DNA of 64,000 bases from Yoonia sp. R2331 (GTDB taxonomy: Bacteria > Pseudomonadota > Alphaproteobacteria > Rhodobacterales > Rhodobacteraceae): the NCBI RefSeq assembly GCF_041103235.1, contig NZ_JBGCUN010000001.1, forward strand, positions 1,426,001-1,490,000, in the 5' to 3' direction. Position 1 is the first letter of the stretch, and each line of letters opens with the position of its first letter. A program made the position numbers and the translations under genes. Shown here piece after piece: positions 18,034 through 29,276 of this stretch. The notes beneath the pieces were generated by a model that was given only the letters and a program-made list of their open reading frames with translations, made no database searches and was not told the DNA's origin.

Positions 18034-19524
18034 ATGACCCATATCCTTGCCATTGATCAGGGAACGACCTCGAGCCGCGGCATCATTTTTGACGGTGCGA
18101 TGAAGATAAAAGCGACTGCTCAGCAGGAATTTGACCAACACTTCCCGCAGTCGGGGTGGGTCGAACATGTGGTCGAGGATTTGTGGACTTCAACCCTGGC
18201 CACGTCCCAAGGGGCCATCGCAATGGCGGGCCTGACGGCAGCTGACATCAGTGCCATCGGCATCACCAACCAGCGCGAAACCACCATCGTCTGGGATCGC
18301 AACACCGGCAAAGCCATCCACAATGCGATTGTTTGGCAGGACAGGCGCACAGCCGAGATGTGCGAGGCGCTCAAGGCTGACGGATTCGAGGCTGAGATAA
18401 CGCATCGCACGGGGTTGCTGCTTGATCCCTATTTTTCGGGCACAAAGCTCAAGTGGCTGCTTGAAAACGTGGACGGCGCAAAGGCTGCGGCAGAGGCAGG
18501 GGATCTTCTGTTCGGGACTGTCGATTGCTATCTCATTTGGCGGCTCACCAACGGTGCGCGACATGTCACCGACGCGACCAACGCCGCGCGCACGATGCTT
18601 TATAACATTCGTGATGGCGTCTGGGACGAAACGATTTGTGCCAAATACGGGATTCCGATGAAGATGTTGCCAGAAGTGCTTGATTGCGCGTCGGATTTCG
18701 GGATGACGGCCAAAGAATATTTCGGTGAGGAGTTGCCAATTCTGGGCGTTGCCGGCGATCAGCAGGCCGCAACAATCGGGCAGGCGTGTTTTGCACCGGG
18801 CATGTTGAAATCGACCTATGGCACGGGTTGTTTTGCACTGTTGAACACGGGCGAAACTCTGGTCGAAAGCCAAAAGCGTCTGCTGGGCACAATCGCCTAT
18901 CAATTCGACGGCAAGCCCACTTATGCGCTAGAAGGCTCGATTTTCATTGCAGGGGCCGTGGTGCAATGGCTGCGCGATGGCTTGGGGATCATCGCGAAAG
19001 CGGCGGACACGCATCCCCTCGCGGAAAAGGCTGATCCTGCGCAAGAGCTGTATCTGGTGCCCGCATTTACCGGTCTGGGCGCGCCCTATTGGGACGCCAA
19101 CGCGCGCGGCGCTATCTACGGTCTGACCCGCAATTCCGGACCGGAAGAGTTTGCCCGCGCGGCGCTGGAAAGCGTCGGGTTTCAGACACGTGATCTGCTA
19201 GAGGCGATGAAAAGCGACTGGCAAGATGCTGATAATGCGCAGGTTTTACGTGTCGACGGCGGGATGAGTGCCAGTGATTGGGCGATGCAGTTCCTGTCTG
19301 ACATTTTAGGCTCGCCCGTTGATCGCCCGACCGTGTTGGAAACGACAGCTCTGGGGGCGGCGTGGCTGGCAGGGATGCGCGCAGGGATCTATCCCGATCA
19401 GGCAGGTTTTGCGCAAGAATGGGCGCTTGACCAACGGTTTAAGGCCCAGATGGATGATGCGACCCGCGACCGGCGCTATGCCGGGTGGAAGGATGCAATC
19501 AGTCGGACGTTATCTGTGCGTTAG
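18034..19524 (+). CDS. glpK: Glycerol kinase
   Basis: Phosphorylates glycerol to sn-glycerol-3-phosphate with ATP; FGGY family. 496 residues, the usual length. The N-terminal motif [17 protein letters not shown] and the glycerol-binding regions [12 protein letters not shown] and GDQQAA are present. AAAGGA lies a few bases before ATG 18034. It works with glpD, 800 bases upstream, to feed glycerol into lower glycolysis, probably under GlpR. The TAG stop overlaps the convergent sulfotransferase stop by four bases (TTAG, 19521-19524). Confidence 0.96.
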   Translation: MTHILAIDQGTTSSRGIIFDGAMKIKATAQQEFDQHFPQSGWVEHVVEDLWTSTLATSQGAIAMAGLTAADISAIGITNQRETTIVWDRNTGKAIHNAIVWQDRRTAEMCEALKADGFEAEITHRTGLLLDPYFSGTKLKWLLENVDGAKAAAEAGDLLFGTVDCYLIWRLTNGARHVTDATNAARTMLYNIRDGVWDETICAKYGIPMKMLPEVLDCASDFGMTAKEYFGEELPILGVAGDQQAATIGQACFAPGMLKSTYGTGCFALLNTGETLVESQKRLLGTIAYQFDGKPTYALEGSIFIAGAVVQWLRDGLGIIAKAADTHPLAEKADPAQELYLVPAFTGLGAPYWDANARGAIYGLTRNSGPEEFARAALESVGFQTRDLLEAMKSDWQDADNAQVLRVDGGMSASDWAMQFLSDILGSPVDRPTVLETTALGAAWLAGMRAGIYPDQAGFAQEWALDQRFKAQMDDATRDRRYAGWKDAISRTLSVR

Positions 19525-20126
19525 TGCTGCGCGGCTTCCCAGGCTTCAAATTCCGCAGCGCGTTTTCTATGAAGTTTATCAAGAGTTTTGGGGCTTAAAT
19601 TCACCTGAAAATCAGGGGAAACGTTGAGCTTTTTGGGCGCGGGAAAGTCCCCGAATCGATCCTTCAGGAATGCCATCAAACTGTCCTGAGCCTCGTAGCG
19701 AAAAAGGTGGTCGACACTTTGGTTCCCATCCGTGTCGCGCAGAAACTTCGCCTGAGATCCGACATTGGCAAAAGGTGCCGGCTTTCCCTTGCAGTATTCC
19801 TGGACAAAGGCGTCAAACGACACCTCGCGCGTCGAATTGGGATGCCCGATCAGTGCATCGCGACACCGGTATCGAAACCAGGAACTGAGCCAGTCCACGG
19901 GGTTGCGGATCAGGGTCATGACCTCAAGGTCATGAATGTTGGCGGTCTTTAACAGTGGCAGGATGAATCGCTGATACCGATAGCACGGTGCATGCTTAAG
20001 ATCGGCAGGCTCGCGGATCACCATCGAAGCCCGCGGCGCCAAGGCACCTTCCAGTGCTGTGGTGCCGGTTTTTGGCATCGCTAGAAAGACCAATTTTTCT
20101 TTCCTGAAAACAAGCACTTCACGCAT
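19521..20126 (-). CDS. Sulfotransferase family protein
   Basis: 201-residue protein with the PAPS-dependent sulfotransferase fold: the 5'-phosphosulfate loop is seen as [13 protein letters not shown] (about residues 17-29) and the 3'-phosphate region as [16 protein letters not shown] (about 90-105). It is short for the family, which suggests a minimal cytosolic enzyme. The acceptor (sugar, lipid or protein) is unknown. It is divergent from recA, and the intergenic region holds paired LexA-like sites, so it may share SOS control. Its stop overlaps that of glpK. Confidence 0.82.
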   Translation of the reverse strand: MREVLVFRKEKLVFLAMPKTGTTALEGALAPRASMVIREPADLKHAPCYRYQRFILPLLKTANIHDLEVMTLIRNPVDWLSSWFRYRCRDALIGHPNSTREVSFDAFVQEYCKGKPAPFANVGSQAKFLRDTDGNQSVDHLFRYEAQDSLMAFLKDRFGDFPAPKKLNVSPDFQVNLSPKTLDKLHRKRAAEFEAWEAAQH

Positions 20127-20217
20127 CCTTTGTCTCTTCTTCTGCCGCCACTCTACGTCATCAATCCTTTTTTAACCACCTTTTCGCTAGGCTCATTGAT
20201 GTCGATTTTAGTTGAAA

Positions 20218-20263
20218 TGTTCTTCTTTTGGTCTCATAGAGAAATGAGAACACAAGAAGAACA
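20218..20263. promoter_or_regulatory. Long inverted repeat with paired LexA-like sites before recA
   Basis: Left arm TGTTCTTCTTTTGGTCTCAT (20218-20237) and right arm ATGAGAACACAAGAAGAACA (20244-20263) pair at 18 of 20 positions around a 6-base loop AGAGAA. The right arm contains an exact alphaproteobacterial SOS box; the left arm has a near copy, GTTC-N7-GGTC, on the other strand. Confidence 0.75.
20248..20262. promoter_or_regulatory. SOS box (LexA-binding site) of recA
   Basis: GAAC-ACAAGAA-GAAC, which on the other strand is GTTC-N7-GTTC, the direct-repeat LexA site of alphaproteobacteria. It ends 52 bases before the recA start codon. Confidence 0.85.
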
Positions 20264-20314
20264 CCGAGCATGATTGCCGCCCTGACAGGGGCGTGACATA
20301 AGGACAGGACCAGA

Positions 20315-21394
20315 ATGGCAACGGCAGAACTCCTCAAAATGACTGACAAGAAAACCGCTGATAAGCAAAAGGCGCTGGATTCCGCGCTGGCCCAGATCGA
20401 ACGGCAGTTCGGCAAGGGGTCGATCATGACCCTAGGCGGTGAAAACAAGATGCCCGACATCGAAGCGACAAGCACCGGATCACTGGGGCTTGATATCGCG
20501 CTTGGAATTGGCGGCCTGCCCAAGGGGCGGATTATCGAAATTTACGGGCCGGAATCGTCGGGTAAGACGACGTTGACCCTGCACGCCATCGCGGAAGAGC
20601 AGAAAAAGGGCGGCGTTTGCGCCTTTGTCGATGCTGAACATGCGCTGGACCCGACTTATGCAAAAAAGTTGGGTGTGAACCTTGATGAGTTGCTGATTTC
20701 GCAGCCCGACACTGGTGAACAAGCGCTTGAGATTGTGGATACGCTGGTGCGGTCTGGCGCCGTCAACATGGTCATCGTCGATTCGGTTGCGGCCCTAACA
20801 CCAAAGTCAGAGCTTGAGGGCGACATGGGCGACAGCAGTGTCGGTGTGCATGCCCGCCTGATGAGCCAGGCAATGCGCAAGCTGACCGGTTCCATCAACC
20901 GGTCTGGCTGCATGGTGATCTTCATCAACCAGATCAGGATGAAGATTGGCGTGATGTTTGGCAGCCCCGAAACTACGACCGGTGGTAACGCGCTGAAATT
21001 CTACGCCTCTGTCCGTCTGGACATCCGCCGTATTGGCGCGATCAAGGACCGGGACGAGGTTGTCGGCAACGCGACCCGTGTGAAAGTTGTCAAAAACAAG
21101 GTCGCACCGCCGTTCAAACAGGTGGAATTCGACATCATGTATGGCGAAGGCATCTCTAAGAATGGCGAGCTTTTGGACCTGGGCGTCAAAGCCGGTGTGG
21201 TCGAAAAGTCCGGCGCGTGGTTCAGCTATGGTGATGAGCGGATCGGGCAGGGGCGTGAAAACTCCAAACTGTTCCTGCGGGAAAACCCGTCAGTGGCGCT
21301 TGAGATCGAGGACAAGATCAGGGCTGCCCATGGTCTGGATTTTGATTTGATGGATGACGATCCGACTGAAGACGACGATCTGGTCGAAAGCTGA
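20315..21394 (+). CDS. recA: Recombinase RecA
   Basis: DNA strand-exchange ATPase for recombination repair and coprotease for LexA. 359 residues. Walker A GPESSGKT is at 78-85, [12 protein letters not shown] is the Walker B region, and loop 2 with [12 protein letters not shown] is intact. The acidic C-terminus ([13 protein letters not shown]) is normal. The start at 20315 follows AAGGACAGGA. An SOS box lies upstream, so induction by DNA damage is expected. A strong intrinsic terminator follows 68 bases after the stop. Identity is certain. Confidence 0.98.
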   Translation: MATAELLKMTDKKTADKQKALDSALAQIERQFGKGSIMTLGGENKMPDIEATSTGSLGLDIALGIGGLPKGRIIEIYGPESSGKTTLTLHAIAEEQKKGGVCAFVDAEHALDPTYAKKLGVNLDELLISQPDTGEQALEIVDTLVRSGAVNMVIVDSVAALTPKSELEGDMGDSSVGVHARLMSQAMRKLTGSINRSGCMVIFINQIRMKIGVMFGSPETTTGGNALKFYASVRLDIRRIGAIKDRDEVVGNATRVKVVKNKVAPPFKQVEFDIMYGEGISKNGELLDLGVKAGVVEKSGAWFSYGDERIGQGRENSKLFLRENPSVALEIEDKIRAAHGLDFDLMDDDPTEDDDLVES

Positions 21395-21461
21395 TCAAGT
21401 TGGTGCGGGGCGACACCTGAAACGCCTGGCCCGCGCCGAATGCGCGGGGACAATATCCGGG

Positions 21462-21493
21462 AAAAGGGTGCGGCAAAGCCTGCACCCTTTTTT
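21462..21493 (+). terminator. Rho-independent terminator of recA
   Basis: Stem AAAGGGTGC / GCACCCTTT (21463-21471 with 21482-21490), 10-base loop, then a run of T to 21493. A second GC-rich hairpin, CCCGCGC-CGAAT-GCGCGGG, precedes it at about 21430-21448. Confidence 0.85.
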
Positions 21494-21565
21494 CGTGCCC
21501 GGTGGACAGTAACGGGGCGGGGGGCTATCTGGAACGAACCGCAGTTTTTATGCCCTGGAATACCC

Positions 21566-24217
21566 ATGACAAGCCTTGCTGACATTCGATCCACCTTTCT
21601 GGATTATTTCAAACGCCAAGGGCACGAGGTTGTCGCCTCCAGTCCGCTGGTGCCGCGCAACGATCCCACGTTGATGTTCACAAACTCTGGGATGGTGCAA
21701 TTCAAGAACCGGTTCACGGGCGTTGAAGCGGGGGCCTATGATCGGGCCACAACAGCACAGAAATGCGTCCGGGCCGGAGGTAAGCACAACGATCTCGACA
21801 ACGTCGGTTATACCGCGCGGCACCACACGTTTTTCGAGATGTTGGGGAATTTCTCTTTTGGTGATTACTTCAAATCAGAAGCGATCCCCTTCGCCTGGGA
21901 GTTGGTGACAAAGGAATTAGGTGTTGATGCATCGCGGCTTTTGACCACCGTTTATCACACCGATGACGAAGCGTTCGAAATCTGGAAAAAGATGGGCGTG
22001 CCGGAAGACCGGATCATCCGCATCGCGACCTCTGACAATTTCTGGCAGATGGGGCCGACCGGTCCCTGCGGACCCTGTACCGAGATTTTCTACGATCACG
22101 GTGATCATATCTGGGGCGGCCCGCCGGGATCGCCGGAAGAAGATGGCGACCGCTTTATCGAGATTTGGAACGTGGTCTTCATGCAAAATGAGCAATTCGA
22201 AGACGGCTCGATGAAGGCGCTCGACATGCAGTCGATTGACACCGGCATGGGGCTCGAGCGGATTGCAGCCCTGTTGCAGGGCAGCCATGACAACTATGAT
22301 ACGGACCTTTTCAAAGCGCTGATTGAGGCGTCTGGTCATGTGACCAGCACCGATCCATTTGGGGATGGCAATGTACATCACCGGGTGATTGCCGACCACT
22401 TGCGATCAACCTCTTTCTTGATTGCCGAAGGTGTGCTGCCCTCCAACGAGGGCCGCGGTTATGTGCTGCGCCGGATCATGCGCCGCGCGATGCGCCATGC
22501 ACATCTGCTGGGCGCCAAAGACCCGGTGATGCACAAGCTGGTGCCCGCGCTGGTGCAACAGATGGGGGCCGCCTATCCAGAGTTGGGTCAGGGTCAGCGG
22601 TTGATTGAAGAGACATTGTTGAACGAAGAGGTCCGTTTTAAGCAGACCCTTGATCGCGGTTTAAAGCTTTTGGACGATGCTTTGGTTGATGTACCCGAGG
22701 GCGCAGACCTGCCGGGCGAGACGGCGTTCAAACTCTACGACACTTACGGCTTTCCGCTTGATCTGACGCAGGATGCGTTGCGCGAAAAAGGTCGTGGGGT
22801 GGATACGCCCGGCTTTGACGCGGCGATGGAGGAACAGAAGGCTAAAGCGCGCGCGGCATGGTCCGGTGCAGGCGGCGAAGCGGATGCTGCGGTCTGGTTC
22901 GAAGTGGCCGACGACAAGGGCGTCACCGATTTCCTGGGCTACGAGACGACCACGGCAGAAGGTCAAATCGTGGCCTTGCTGGTGGACGGCGCATTGGCGG
23001 ACACGGCCAAGGGCGAAGTGCAAATCGCGTTGAACCAGTCACCGTTCTATGCCGAAAGCGGCGGTCAGGTGGGTGACGCAGGCGAGATCGTGACCGAAAC
23101 GGGCCGGGCCACTGTGACCGACACCCGCAAAGTGGCCGGGGTCTTCGTGCATGTCGCGCAGGTGACTGAAGGTGAGATCAAGATGGGGCAAGGCGCAGAA
23201 CTGCGCGTTGATCCGACGCGCCGTGGCGACATTCAGGCGAACCACTCGGCCACGCACCTGTTGAACGAGGCACTGCGGAGCACGCTTGGTGATCACGTGG
23301 TGCAGCGCGGATCGCTGAACGCGCCGGACCGCCTGCGGTTTGACTTCAGCCATCAAACAGCGCTGCACGCGGATGAGATTGAGAAGGTCGAACGCGAAGT
23401 AAACGCGCTGATCCGCCAAAACGGCGCGGTGGAAACCCGGATCATGGCACCTGATGACGCCCGCGCGCTGGGGGCCCAGGCGCTTTTTGGTGAGAAATAT
23501 GGCGACGAGGTGCGCGTTGTTTCAATGGGTGTGGCCGAAGGATCGGGCAAAGGGACGGACGGCCAGACCTATTCGGTCGAATTGTGCGGCGGCACGCATG
23601 TAAAGCGCTTGGGTGAGATTGGTGCCTTTGTCGCGCTGGGTGACAGCGCGTCCAGCGCGGGCGTGCGCCGGTTCGAGGCGCTGACCGGGCAGGCGGCCCT
23701 TGATTATCTGCGGACGCAGGATCGGCAGTTGGCCGATGTGGCAGCCGCGCTCAAAACCCCCACTTCAGAGGTTGCCGACCGGGTTAGATCATTGATGGAT
23801 GAACGTAAGGCGCTGACCAACGAAGTCGCACAATTGCGTCGTGATCTGGCAATGGGCGGCGCTGGCGACGCGGGGCCCACCCAAGAGGACGTGAATGGCA
23901 TGTGCTTTATGGGCCAGGTCATGCAAGGCGTCACCGGTAAGGACCTGCCGGCGTTGGTTGATCAATTCAAGGAAAAGATTGGCAGCGGCGTGGTCCTGTT
24001 GATTGCCGATGCGGGCGGCAAAGCGGCCGTTGCAGCAGGTGTGACTACTGACTTGACGAACAAGGTGTCGGCGGTCGATGTCCTGCGCGCAGCAGTACCG
24101 CTGTTGGGCGGCAAAGGTGGTGGCGGGCGGCCCGATATGGCGCAGGGCGGTGGTGCGTCAGCGGACAAGGCCGATGAAGCGATTGCTGCCGCAAAGACCT
24201 ATCTGGAGGGGATCTGA
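21566..24217 (+). CDS. alaS: Alanine--tRNA ligase
   Basis: Charges tRNA-Ala and edits mischarged Ser/Gly. 883 residues from ATG 21566 ([15 protein letters not shown], the family start); the frame is open further upstream but that part overlaps the recA terminator. The editing-domain zinc ligands are present: H560 and H564 in NHSATHLL, and C674 with H678 in CGGTH. The C-terminal C-Ala domain ends near KTYLEGI. The TGA stop shares a base with the next start (24217), so the DUF1330 gene is translationally coupled. Identity is certain. Confidence 0.97.
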   Translation: MTSLADIRSTFLDYFKRQGHEVVASSPLVPRNDPTLMFTNSGMVQFKNRFTGVEAGAYDRATTAQKCVRAGGKHNDLDNVGYTARHHTFFEMLGNFSFGDYFKSEAIPFAWELVTKELGVDASRLLTTVYHTDDEAFEIWKKMGVPEDRIIRIATSDNFWQMGPTGPCGPCTEIFYDHGDHIWGGPPGSPEEDGDRFIEIWNVVFMQNEQFEDGSMKALDMQSIDTGMGLERIAALLQGSHDNYDTDLFKALIEASGHVTSTDPFGDGNVHHRVIADHLRSTSFLIAEGVLPSNEGRGYVLRRIMRRAMRHAHLLGAKDPVMHKLVPALVQQMGAAYPELGQGQRLIEETLLNEEVRFKQTLDRGLKLLDDALVDVPEGADLPGETAFKLYDTYGFPLDLTQDALREKGRGVDTPGFDAAMEEQKAKARAAWSGAGGEADAAVWFEVADDKGVTDFLGYETTTAEGQIVALLVDGALADTAKGEVQIALNQSPFYAESGGQVGDAGEIVTETGRATVTDTRKVAGVFVHVAQVTEGEIKMGQGAELRVDPTRRGDIQANHSATHLLNEALRSTLGDHVVQRGSLNAPDRLRFDFSHQTALHADEIEKVEREVNALIRQNGAVETRIMAPDDARALGAQALFGEKYGDEVRVVSMGVAEGSGKGTDGQTYSVELCGGTHVKRLGEIGAFVALGDSASSAGVRRFEALTGQAALDYLRTQDRQLADVAAALKTPTSEVADRVRSLMDERKALTNEVAQLRRDLAMGGAGDAGPTQEDVNGMCFMGQVMQGVTGKDLPALVDQFKEKIGSGVVLLIADAGGKAAVAAGVTTDLTNKVSAVDVLRAAVPLLGGKGGGGRPDMAQGGGASADKADEAIAAAKTYLEGI

Positions 24218-24507
24218 TGCCGACAGCACTGTGGATTGCACATGTGAAAGTCACCGACGCAGAGGCCTATGGCCGTTATGCCGAGCTTGCCACCGGGGCC
24301 ATTGCAGCCCATGGCGGGCAATTCCTTGCCCGTGGCGGGGCTTATGAGCAGCTTGAGGGGCCGGATCGTCCTCGCAATGTGGTCGCACGGTTCCCGTCGT
24401 TGCAGGCCGCCCATGATTGCTATTATTCGGATGCGTACCAAGAGGCGCTCAGCCACGCCAAAGGGGCAGCCGAACGCGAGTTGAGCATCATTGAAGAGGC
24501 CGAATGA
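24217..24507 (+). CDS. DUF1330 family protein
   Basis: 96-residue protein of the DUF1330 family, a small ferredoxin-like (dimeric alpha-beta barrel) fold related to Dabb/ABM proteins. Visible family features are ALWIAHVKVTDAEAYGRY at the N-terminus and RNVVARFPSLQAAHDCYYS. It starts on the last base of the alaS stop and overlaps the next gene by ATGA, so alaS, this gene and the MOSC gene form one unit. Its biochemical role is not known; the family occurs widely as a small accessory protein. Confidence 0.85.
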   Translation: MPTALWIAHVKVTDAEAYGRYAELATGAIAAHGGQFLARGGAYEQLEGPDRPRNVVARFPSLQAAHDCYYSDAYQEALSHAKGAAERELSIIEEAE

Positions 24508-24983
24508 AGGGCCAACTGGCCGAAATGATGGGGCGTCACGCACAAGACGGACGCCTTGACTGGATCGGCCTGCGGCCAGAACGGCGCGGCGCCGTCCTGA
24601 CACCGGATCACGCGGAAATCACGGCTGATGGACTGGCGGGCGATCATGCCAGCGCGGACAAACGCGCAGTGACGTTGATTCAGGCCGAACATATACCGGT
24701 GATCGCCACGTTGGCAGGTCTCGGGGGCGTTGAGCCAACAGACCTGCGCCGGAACCTGATGATCTCGGGCATCAACCTTTATGCTTTGCGCAAGGCAAAC
24801 CTGCGGATCGGCGATGCCATCTTGCATGTAACGGGGCCTTGCCCGCCGTGTTCGCGGATGGAAGAGGTGCTTGGGCCCGGCGGCTACAACGCAATGCGCG
24901 GGCACGGCGGTTGGTATGCATCTGTCGTCACACCGGGGCACATCAAGTTGGGCGCCCCGGTTACCGTCATCGCAGCAGGTTAG
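24504..24983 (+). CDS. MOSC domain protein
   Basis: 159-residue stand-alone MOSC domain (molybdenum cofactor sulfurase C-terminal type). These proteins handle sulfur or act as molybdenum-dependent N-hydroxylated compound reductase modules. The conserved cysteine region is seen in TGPCPPCSRMEEVLGPGGYNAMRGHGGW (start of motif near residue 112). It overlaps the DUF1330 gene by ATGA, and its TAG stop overlaps the convergent bipA stop by four bases (TTAG, 24980-24983). The substrate is unknown. Confidence 0.85.
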   Translation: MKGQLAEMMGRHAQDGRLDWIGLRPERRGAVLTPDHAEITADGLAGDHASADKRAVTLIQAEHIPVIATLAGLGGVEPTDLRRNLMISGINLYALRKANLRIGDAILHVTGPCPPCSRMEEVLGPGGYNAMRGHGGWYASVVTPGHIKLGAPVTVIAAG

Positions 24984-26800
24984 CTGGCAGCGCGTGCCTG
25001 ACGCTTGCGCTCATGCGGATCAAGGTAACGCTTGCGCAGGCGGATCGCATTGGGCGTCACTTCGACCAATTCATCATCGTCGATATAGGCAATCGCCTGT
25101 TCCAGTGACATGGTGACCGGTGGCGTCAGACGCACAGCTTCGTCCGTGCCGGATGCGCGGACGTTGGTCAGCTTTTTGCCCTTCAGCGGATTTACTTCCA
25201 GATCGTTGTCGCGGCTGTGCTCGCCAATAATCATGCCGGTATAAACCGCTTCTTGCGCGCCGATGAACATCTTGCCGCGCTCTTCAAGGTTCCACAGCGC
25301 AAATGCGACAGAAGCACCATTTTCCATCGAAATCAGAACGCCTTGGCGACGGCCCTGAATAGAACCCTTATAGGCCGTCCAGCCGTGGAAAATGCGGTTC
25401 AATACGCCAGAACCGCGCGTGTCGGTCAGGAACTCGCCGTGATAGCCGATCAACCCGCGCGAGGGGACATGGGCAATGATCCGTGTTTTGCCTGCGCCAG
25501 CGGGCTTCATCTCGGTCAGCTCGCCCTTGCGGGGGCCGGTCAGTTTTTCCACGACAACGCCGGTGTATTCGTCGTCCACGTCGATCGTGACTTCCTCGAC
25601 CGGTTCCATGCGCTGGCCGTTCTCCTCACGGAAAATCACCTGTGGGCGCGAGATCGACAGCTCAAACCCTTCACGGCGCATGTTTTCAATCAGGACACCC
25701 ATCTGCAATTCACCGCGGCCGGACACCTCAAAAGCGTCACCGCCCGGTGTGTCGGCGATTTTGATCGCGACATTGACCTCGGCCTCTTTCATCAACCGGT
25801 CGCGGATAACGCGGGACTGCACTTTCTTGCCGTCCTTGCCTGCCAGCGGGCTGTCGTTGATGCCAAAGGTCACGGTGATTGTCGGCGGGTCAATCGGTTG
25901 GGCGGGCAGGGGAATGTCGATCGCGGGGTCACACAGCGTGTCAGCCACGGTCGCCTTGGCCATACCGGCGACGGTCACGATGTCGCCTGCCTCGGCCAGT
26001 TCAATCGGCTGCTGACCCAAGCCCCGGAACGCGAGGATTTTCGAGACGCGAAATTGTTCGATCTTGTCGCCGGTGCGGCTGAGCGCCTTGATCGTGTCAC
26101 CTGCTTTCAAAGTCCCAGACTCCACTCGTCCGGTTAGAATGCGACCAATGAACGGGTCCGCCGACAGGGTCGTTGCAAGCATCTGGAACGGTTCGTCCTT
26201 GCGTGCGATCTGCTTGGGCGTCGGCACGTGATCGACGATCAGATCAAAAAGCGCGTCGAGGTTTTCGCGCGGTCCGTCCAGTTCCGCATCACACCAGCCC
26301 GACCGGCCAGAGGCGTACATCACAGGGAAGTCGAGCTGCTCGTCAGAGGCTTCCAAAGCGGCGAACAGGTCAAAGACATTATCGACGGCCTGATCCGGCT
26401 CTCCATCGGGTTTGTCGACCTTGTTGACCACCACAATAGGCCGCAGCCCCAGCGCCAGCGCCTTAGAGGTCACGAATTTGGTCTGTGGCATTGGTCCCTC
26501 GGCGGCGTCCACCAGCAGTACGACGCCATCGACCATCGACAGAATCCGCTCAACCTCGCCACCGAAATCGGCGTGGCCAGGGGTGTCGACGATGTTGATG
26601 CGCTTGCCCTTCCACTCAACTGACGTGCACTTGGCCAGAATTGTGATCCCGCGCTCACGCTCGATATCGTTGCTGTCCATCGCGCGTTCGGTGATGGCTT
26701 CATTCTCACGGTAGACGCCGGATTGCTTCAAAAGCTCATCCACCAGCGTGGTCTTGCCGTGGTCAACGTGTGCGATAATCGCGATATTGCGAATGTCCAT
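24980..26800 (-). CDS. typA: Ribosome-associated GTPase TypA/BipA
   Basis: Translational GTPase of the EF-G family that binds the 70S/50S ribosome and aids 50S assembly under stress or cold. 606 residues from ATG 26800 ([18 protein letters not shown]); an upstream ATG at 26851 adds 17 residues unlike the family. G1 is AHVDHGKTT (10-18), G3 [11 protein letters not shown]4 NKVDKPD. The domain III-V region and the BipA-specific C-terminal domain ending [12 protein letters not shown] are complete. The stop overlaps the MOSC gene stop. Identity is certain. Confidence 0.96.
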   Translation of the reverse strand: MDIRNIAIIAHVDHGKTTLVDELLKQSGVYRENEAITERAMDSNDIERERGITILAKCTSVEWKGKRINIVDTPGHADFGGEVERILSMVDGVVLLVDAAEGPMPQTKFVTSKALALGLRPIVVVNKVDKPDGEPDQAVDNVFDLFAALEASDEQLDFPVMYASGRSGWCDAELDGPRENLDALFDLIVDHVPTPKQIARKDEPFQMLATTLSADPFIGRILTGRVESGTLKAGDTIKALSRTGDKIEQFRVSKILAFRGLGQQPIELAEAGDIVTVAGMAKATVADTLCDPAIDIPLPAQPIDPPTITVTFGINDSPLAGKDGKKVQSRVIRDRLMKEAEVNVAIKIADTPGGDAFEVSGRGELQMGVLIENMRREGFELSISRPQVIFREENGQRMEPVEEVTIDVDDEYTGVVVEKLTGPRKGELTEMKPAGAGKTRIIAHVPSRGLIGYHGEFLTDTRGSGVLNRIFHGWTAYKGSIQGRRQGVLISMENGASVAFALWNLEERGKMFIGAQEAVYTGMIIGEHSRDNDLEVNPLKGKKLTNVRASGTDEAVRLTPPVTMSLEQAIAYIDDDELVEVTPNAIRLRKRYLDPHERKRQARAAS

Positions 26801-26869
26801 TGGTCTGCCCTTTTGCGGAGTTGCCGCGCGGATAACGCGGGGCGCGCGCAAAGGCCAGCCCTGATTTCC

Positions 26870-27199
26870 CTAGTGCCGCGTCGTCGCTGAAAAGAGGTGG
26901 ATCACCAGTATGCCTGCAAGGATCAGTGCGATGCCCAGAATTGCTGGGCCATCAAGTTTCTGACCAAAGACGGCGTAGCCGATCAGTGCGATCAGTACGA
27001 TGCCCAATCCCGACCAGATGGCATACATGATCCCTACCGGCAGCGTGCGCAATGTCAGCGACAGCAGATAGAATGCCAGTGCATATGACACCACCACCAC
27101 GATTGAGGGCAGTGGTTTGGTGAACTGCTGGCTGGCTTGTAGTGCCGTGGTGCCGATTGTTTCGGCGGCGACTGCGACGAATAGATACAGGTAAGTCAT
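26870..27199 (-). CDS. Small multidrug resistance (SMR) family efflux protein
   Basis: 109-residue four-helix membrane protein of the EmrE/SugE type, working as an antiparallel dimer that exchanges cations or guanidinium-like substrates for protons. The conserved membrane glutamate in helix 1 is Glu13 in VAVAAETIGTTAL, and the WSGLG motif of helix 3 follows at about residue 63. The start at ATG 27199 is the family start; the frame is open further upstream without family match. Transcribed toward bipA from which it is 70 bases away. EmrE-like rather than SugE-like from the TIGTTAL motif, with modest certainty. Confidence 0.88.
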   Translation of the reverse strand: MTYLYLFVAVAAETIGTTALQASQQFTKPLPSIVVVVSYALAFYLLSLTLRTLPVGIMYAIWSGLGIVLIALIGYAVFGQKLDGPAILGIALILAGILVIHLFSATTRH

Positions 27200-27337
27200 G
27201 GGCAATGTCCGTTTGTGACGTGGGGTCTGGTCAGGCTTTCCTGACTTCGCATCGGATACGAGACGATGCCAGTCTGCGGCAATCATTGATAGATCCAAAT
27301 CGAAGAGACCTTTGACCCTTCATAGAAAGGACACGTC

Positions 27338-27931
27338 ATGTTCTGGCGCCATCGTATCTGCTTTCCTCTTCCAATGCCGCGCAGGGCCCTCAGCCACCGT
27401 TTGGCCGATTTGCTGATCAGCCCCGCGGTCCAGACGATCAATTTTCGGCTAGGCCACGTGCATGTCTTTCCCAGCCACTTTCGTGCGGTGTCCGATGCGT
27501 TGCGCGACGGGCGGGTGGCGGTCAATTTTGAACCCGCCCGGCTGACCGCCGAGGGCAGTGATGCGGAATATGATTCAGGGGCGAACGCCTTTGCCTTTGC
27601 ATCGGATGGTGTGCTCGACACTGCCCTTGGGCGCGCCACGGCCATCCACGAGGCAAGCCATGCAGGCGCGGATTTCCTCAAGAAAGGCACGGCGATCCGG
27701 CAAGAAGAAGGCGCGGCCTTTATTTGCGAGGCGTGGTATCTGCTGAACACCGGTGTTGATCCGGCCTCCAGCGATGTGCCCGCCAACACCATCGCCGCCG
27801 CACGCGCCATGCGCGACAGGTGCTTGCCGTCGGTTCCGGTCAACGCCTCCGCCAATGAGATCAACACTGTGCGGCGGGATATGGCGAACCGCGGGTACGA
27901 AAATGCGTTTTACGGAAACGACGGGTTTTAG
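27338..27931 (+). CDS. Uncharacterised HExxH-containing protein
   Basis: 197-residue soluble protein without a clear signal peptide or membrane segment. It holds TAIHEASHAGAD, a HExxH motif at 104-108 as in zinc metallopeptidases, followed by EEGAAFICEAWY with Glu124 and Glu131 (23 residues after His108), which could supply the third metal ligand as in gluzincins. The start follows GAAAGGACACGTC. It lies alone between the divergent SMR gene and the convergent icd. I do not recognise a named family; peptidase activity is inferred only from the motif. Confidence 0.68.
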   Translation: MFWRHRICFPLPMPRRALSHRLADLLISPAVQTINFRLGHVHVFPSHFRAVSDALRDGRVAVNFEPARLTAEGSDAEYDSGANAFAFASDGVLDTALGRATAIHEASHAGADFLKKGTAIRQEEGAAFICEAWYLLNTGVDPASSDVPANTIAAARAMRDRCLPSVPVNASANEINTVRRDMANRGYENAFYGNDGF

Positions 27932-27947
27932 GGCCCACGAGTCAAAT

Positions 27948-27971
27948 GGGCCGCCCCGGCAGGGACGGCCC
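27948..27971. terminator. Hairpin between convergent HExxH gene and icd
   Basis: Stem GGGCCG-C-CCC / GGG-A-CGGCCC with loop GGCA and one internal mismatch. It lies 17 bases after the plus-strand stop and 32 bases after the icd stop, so it could terminate both. There is no long T run, so the intrinsic strength is uncertain. Confidence 0.6.
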
Positions 27972-28002
27972 AAGTATTCATCACTTTGATCTATGCGCGA
28001 TC

Positions 28003-29211
28003 TTACATCGCGGCGTTCAGATTTTCGTCAATCTTCTCAAGGAAGCCTTCGGTGGTCAGCCACTTCTGATCGGGACCGACCAGCAGGGCCAGATCCTTGG
28101 TCATGTGGCCGCTTTCGACAGTATCGACAATTACCTTTTCCAGCGTGTTGGCGAAGCTTGCCAGCTGCGCGTTGTCGTCCAGCTTGGCGCGATGCTTCAG
28201 ACCACCGGTCCAGGCAAAGATCGACGCGATCGAGTTGGTGGACGTCGCATTGCCTTTCTGGTGCTGGCGGTAATGTCGGGTCACGGTACCATGGGCGGCT
28301 TCGGCCTCAACAATCTTGCCATCGGGGGTCATCAGTTGGCTGGTCATCAGACCAAGCGAGCCAAAGCCCTGTGCGACAGTATCCGACTGCACATCACCGT
28401 CGTAGTTCTTACAGGCCCAGACAAAACCACCCGACCATTTCATCGCTGCGGCCACCATGTCGTCAATCAGACGGTGTTCATAGCTGATACCTTTGGCTTC
28501 GAACTTGTCCTTGAACTCTTCCTGATAGATTCGTTCAAAGATCAGCATGAACTGACCGTCATATTGCTTGAGGATCGTGTTCTTGGTCGACAGATAAACC
28601 GGCCAGCCAAGGTTCAAACCGTAGTTGAGCGAGGCGCGGGCGAAATCCTCGATCGACTTATCAAGGTTATACATGCCCATGTAGACGCCGGATGATGGTG
28701 CGTCGAAGACTTCTTCTTCCATCACGGTGCCGTCTTCGCCGACAAATTTCATAGACAGTTTGCCCGGTCCGGGGAATTTCATGTCGGTGGCGCGGTACTG
28801 GTCGCCATAGGCATGACGGCCGATGACGATTGGTTGCGTCCAGCCCGGCACAAGGCGCGGCACGTTCTGGCAGATAATCGGGGCACGGAAGACCACACCA
28901 CCAAGGATATTGCGGATTGTGCCATTGGGGCTGCGCCACATCTTCTTGAGGCCGAATTCCTCAACCCGGGCTTCATCGGGTGTGATGGTCGCACATTTTA
29001 CGCCAACGCCGATTTCCTTGATCTTCTCGGCGGCATCAATGGTGATCTGGTCGTTTGTCTCGTCGCGCGCTTCGATCCCCAGATCGTAATACAGCAGGTC
29101 CACGTCGAGATAAGGAAGGATCAGCTTTTTCTTGATGAAGTCCCAGATGATCCGGGTCATTTCGTCACCGTCGAGTTCGACGATGGGGTTCTCTACCTTG
29201 ATTTTCGACAT
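28003..29211 (-). CDS. icd: NADP-dependent isocitrate dehydrogenase
   Basis: TCA-cycle enzyme that decarboxylates isocitrate to 2-oxoglutarate with NADP. 402 residues, starting [20 protein letters not shown], which is the dimeric eukaryote-like class (type II) usual in alphaproteobacteria rather than the E. coli class. The motif [15 protein letters not shown] near the C-terminus and [18 protein letters not shown] (metal and NADP region) are present. An inverted repeat lies 66-83 bases upstream of the start. Identity is certain. Confidence 0.96.
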   Translation of the reverse strand: MSKIKVENPIVELDGDEMTRIIWDFIKKKLILPYLDVDLLYYDLGIEARDETNDQITIDAAEKIKEIGVGVKCATITPDEARVEEFGLKKMWRSPNGTIRNILGGVVFRAPIICQNVPRLVPGWTQPIVIGRHAYGDQYRATDMKFPGPGKLSMKFVGEDGTVMEEEVFDAPSSGVYMGMYNLDKSIEDFARASLNYGLNLGWPVYLSTKNTILKQYDGQFMLIFERIYQEEFKDKFEAKGISYEHRLIDDMVAAAMKWSGGFVWACKNYDGDVQSDTVAQGFGSLGLMTSQLMTPDGKIVEAEAAHGTVTRHYRQHQKGNATSTNSIASIFAWTGGLKHRAKLDDNAQLASFANTLEKVIVDTVESGHMTKDLALLVGPDQKWLTTEGFLEKIDENLNAAM

Positions 29212-29276
29212 GATGTCCCTCTGCGGCTGGAATGGTTTGGCCGTGCCATAGCGGATAAAGCGGGCGGGGAAAAGAT

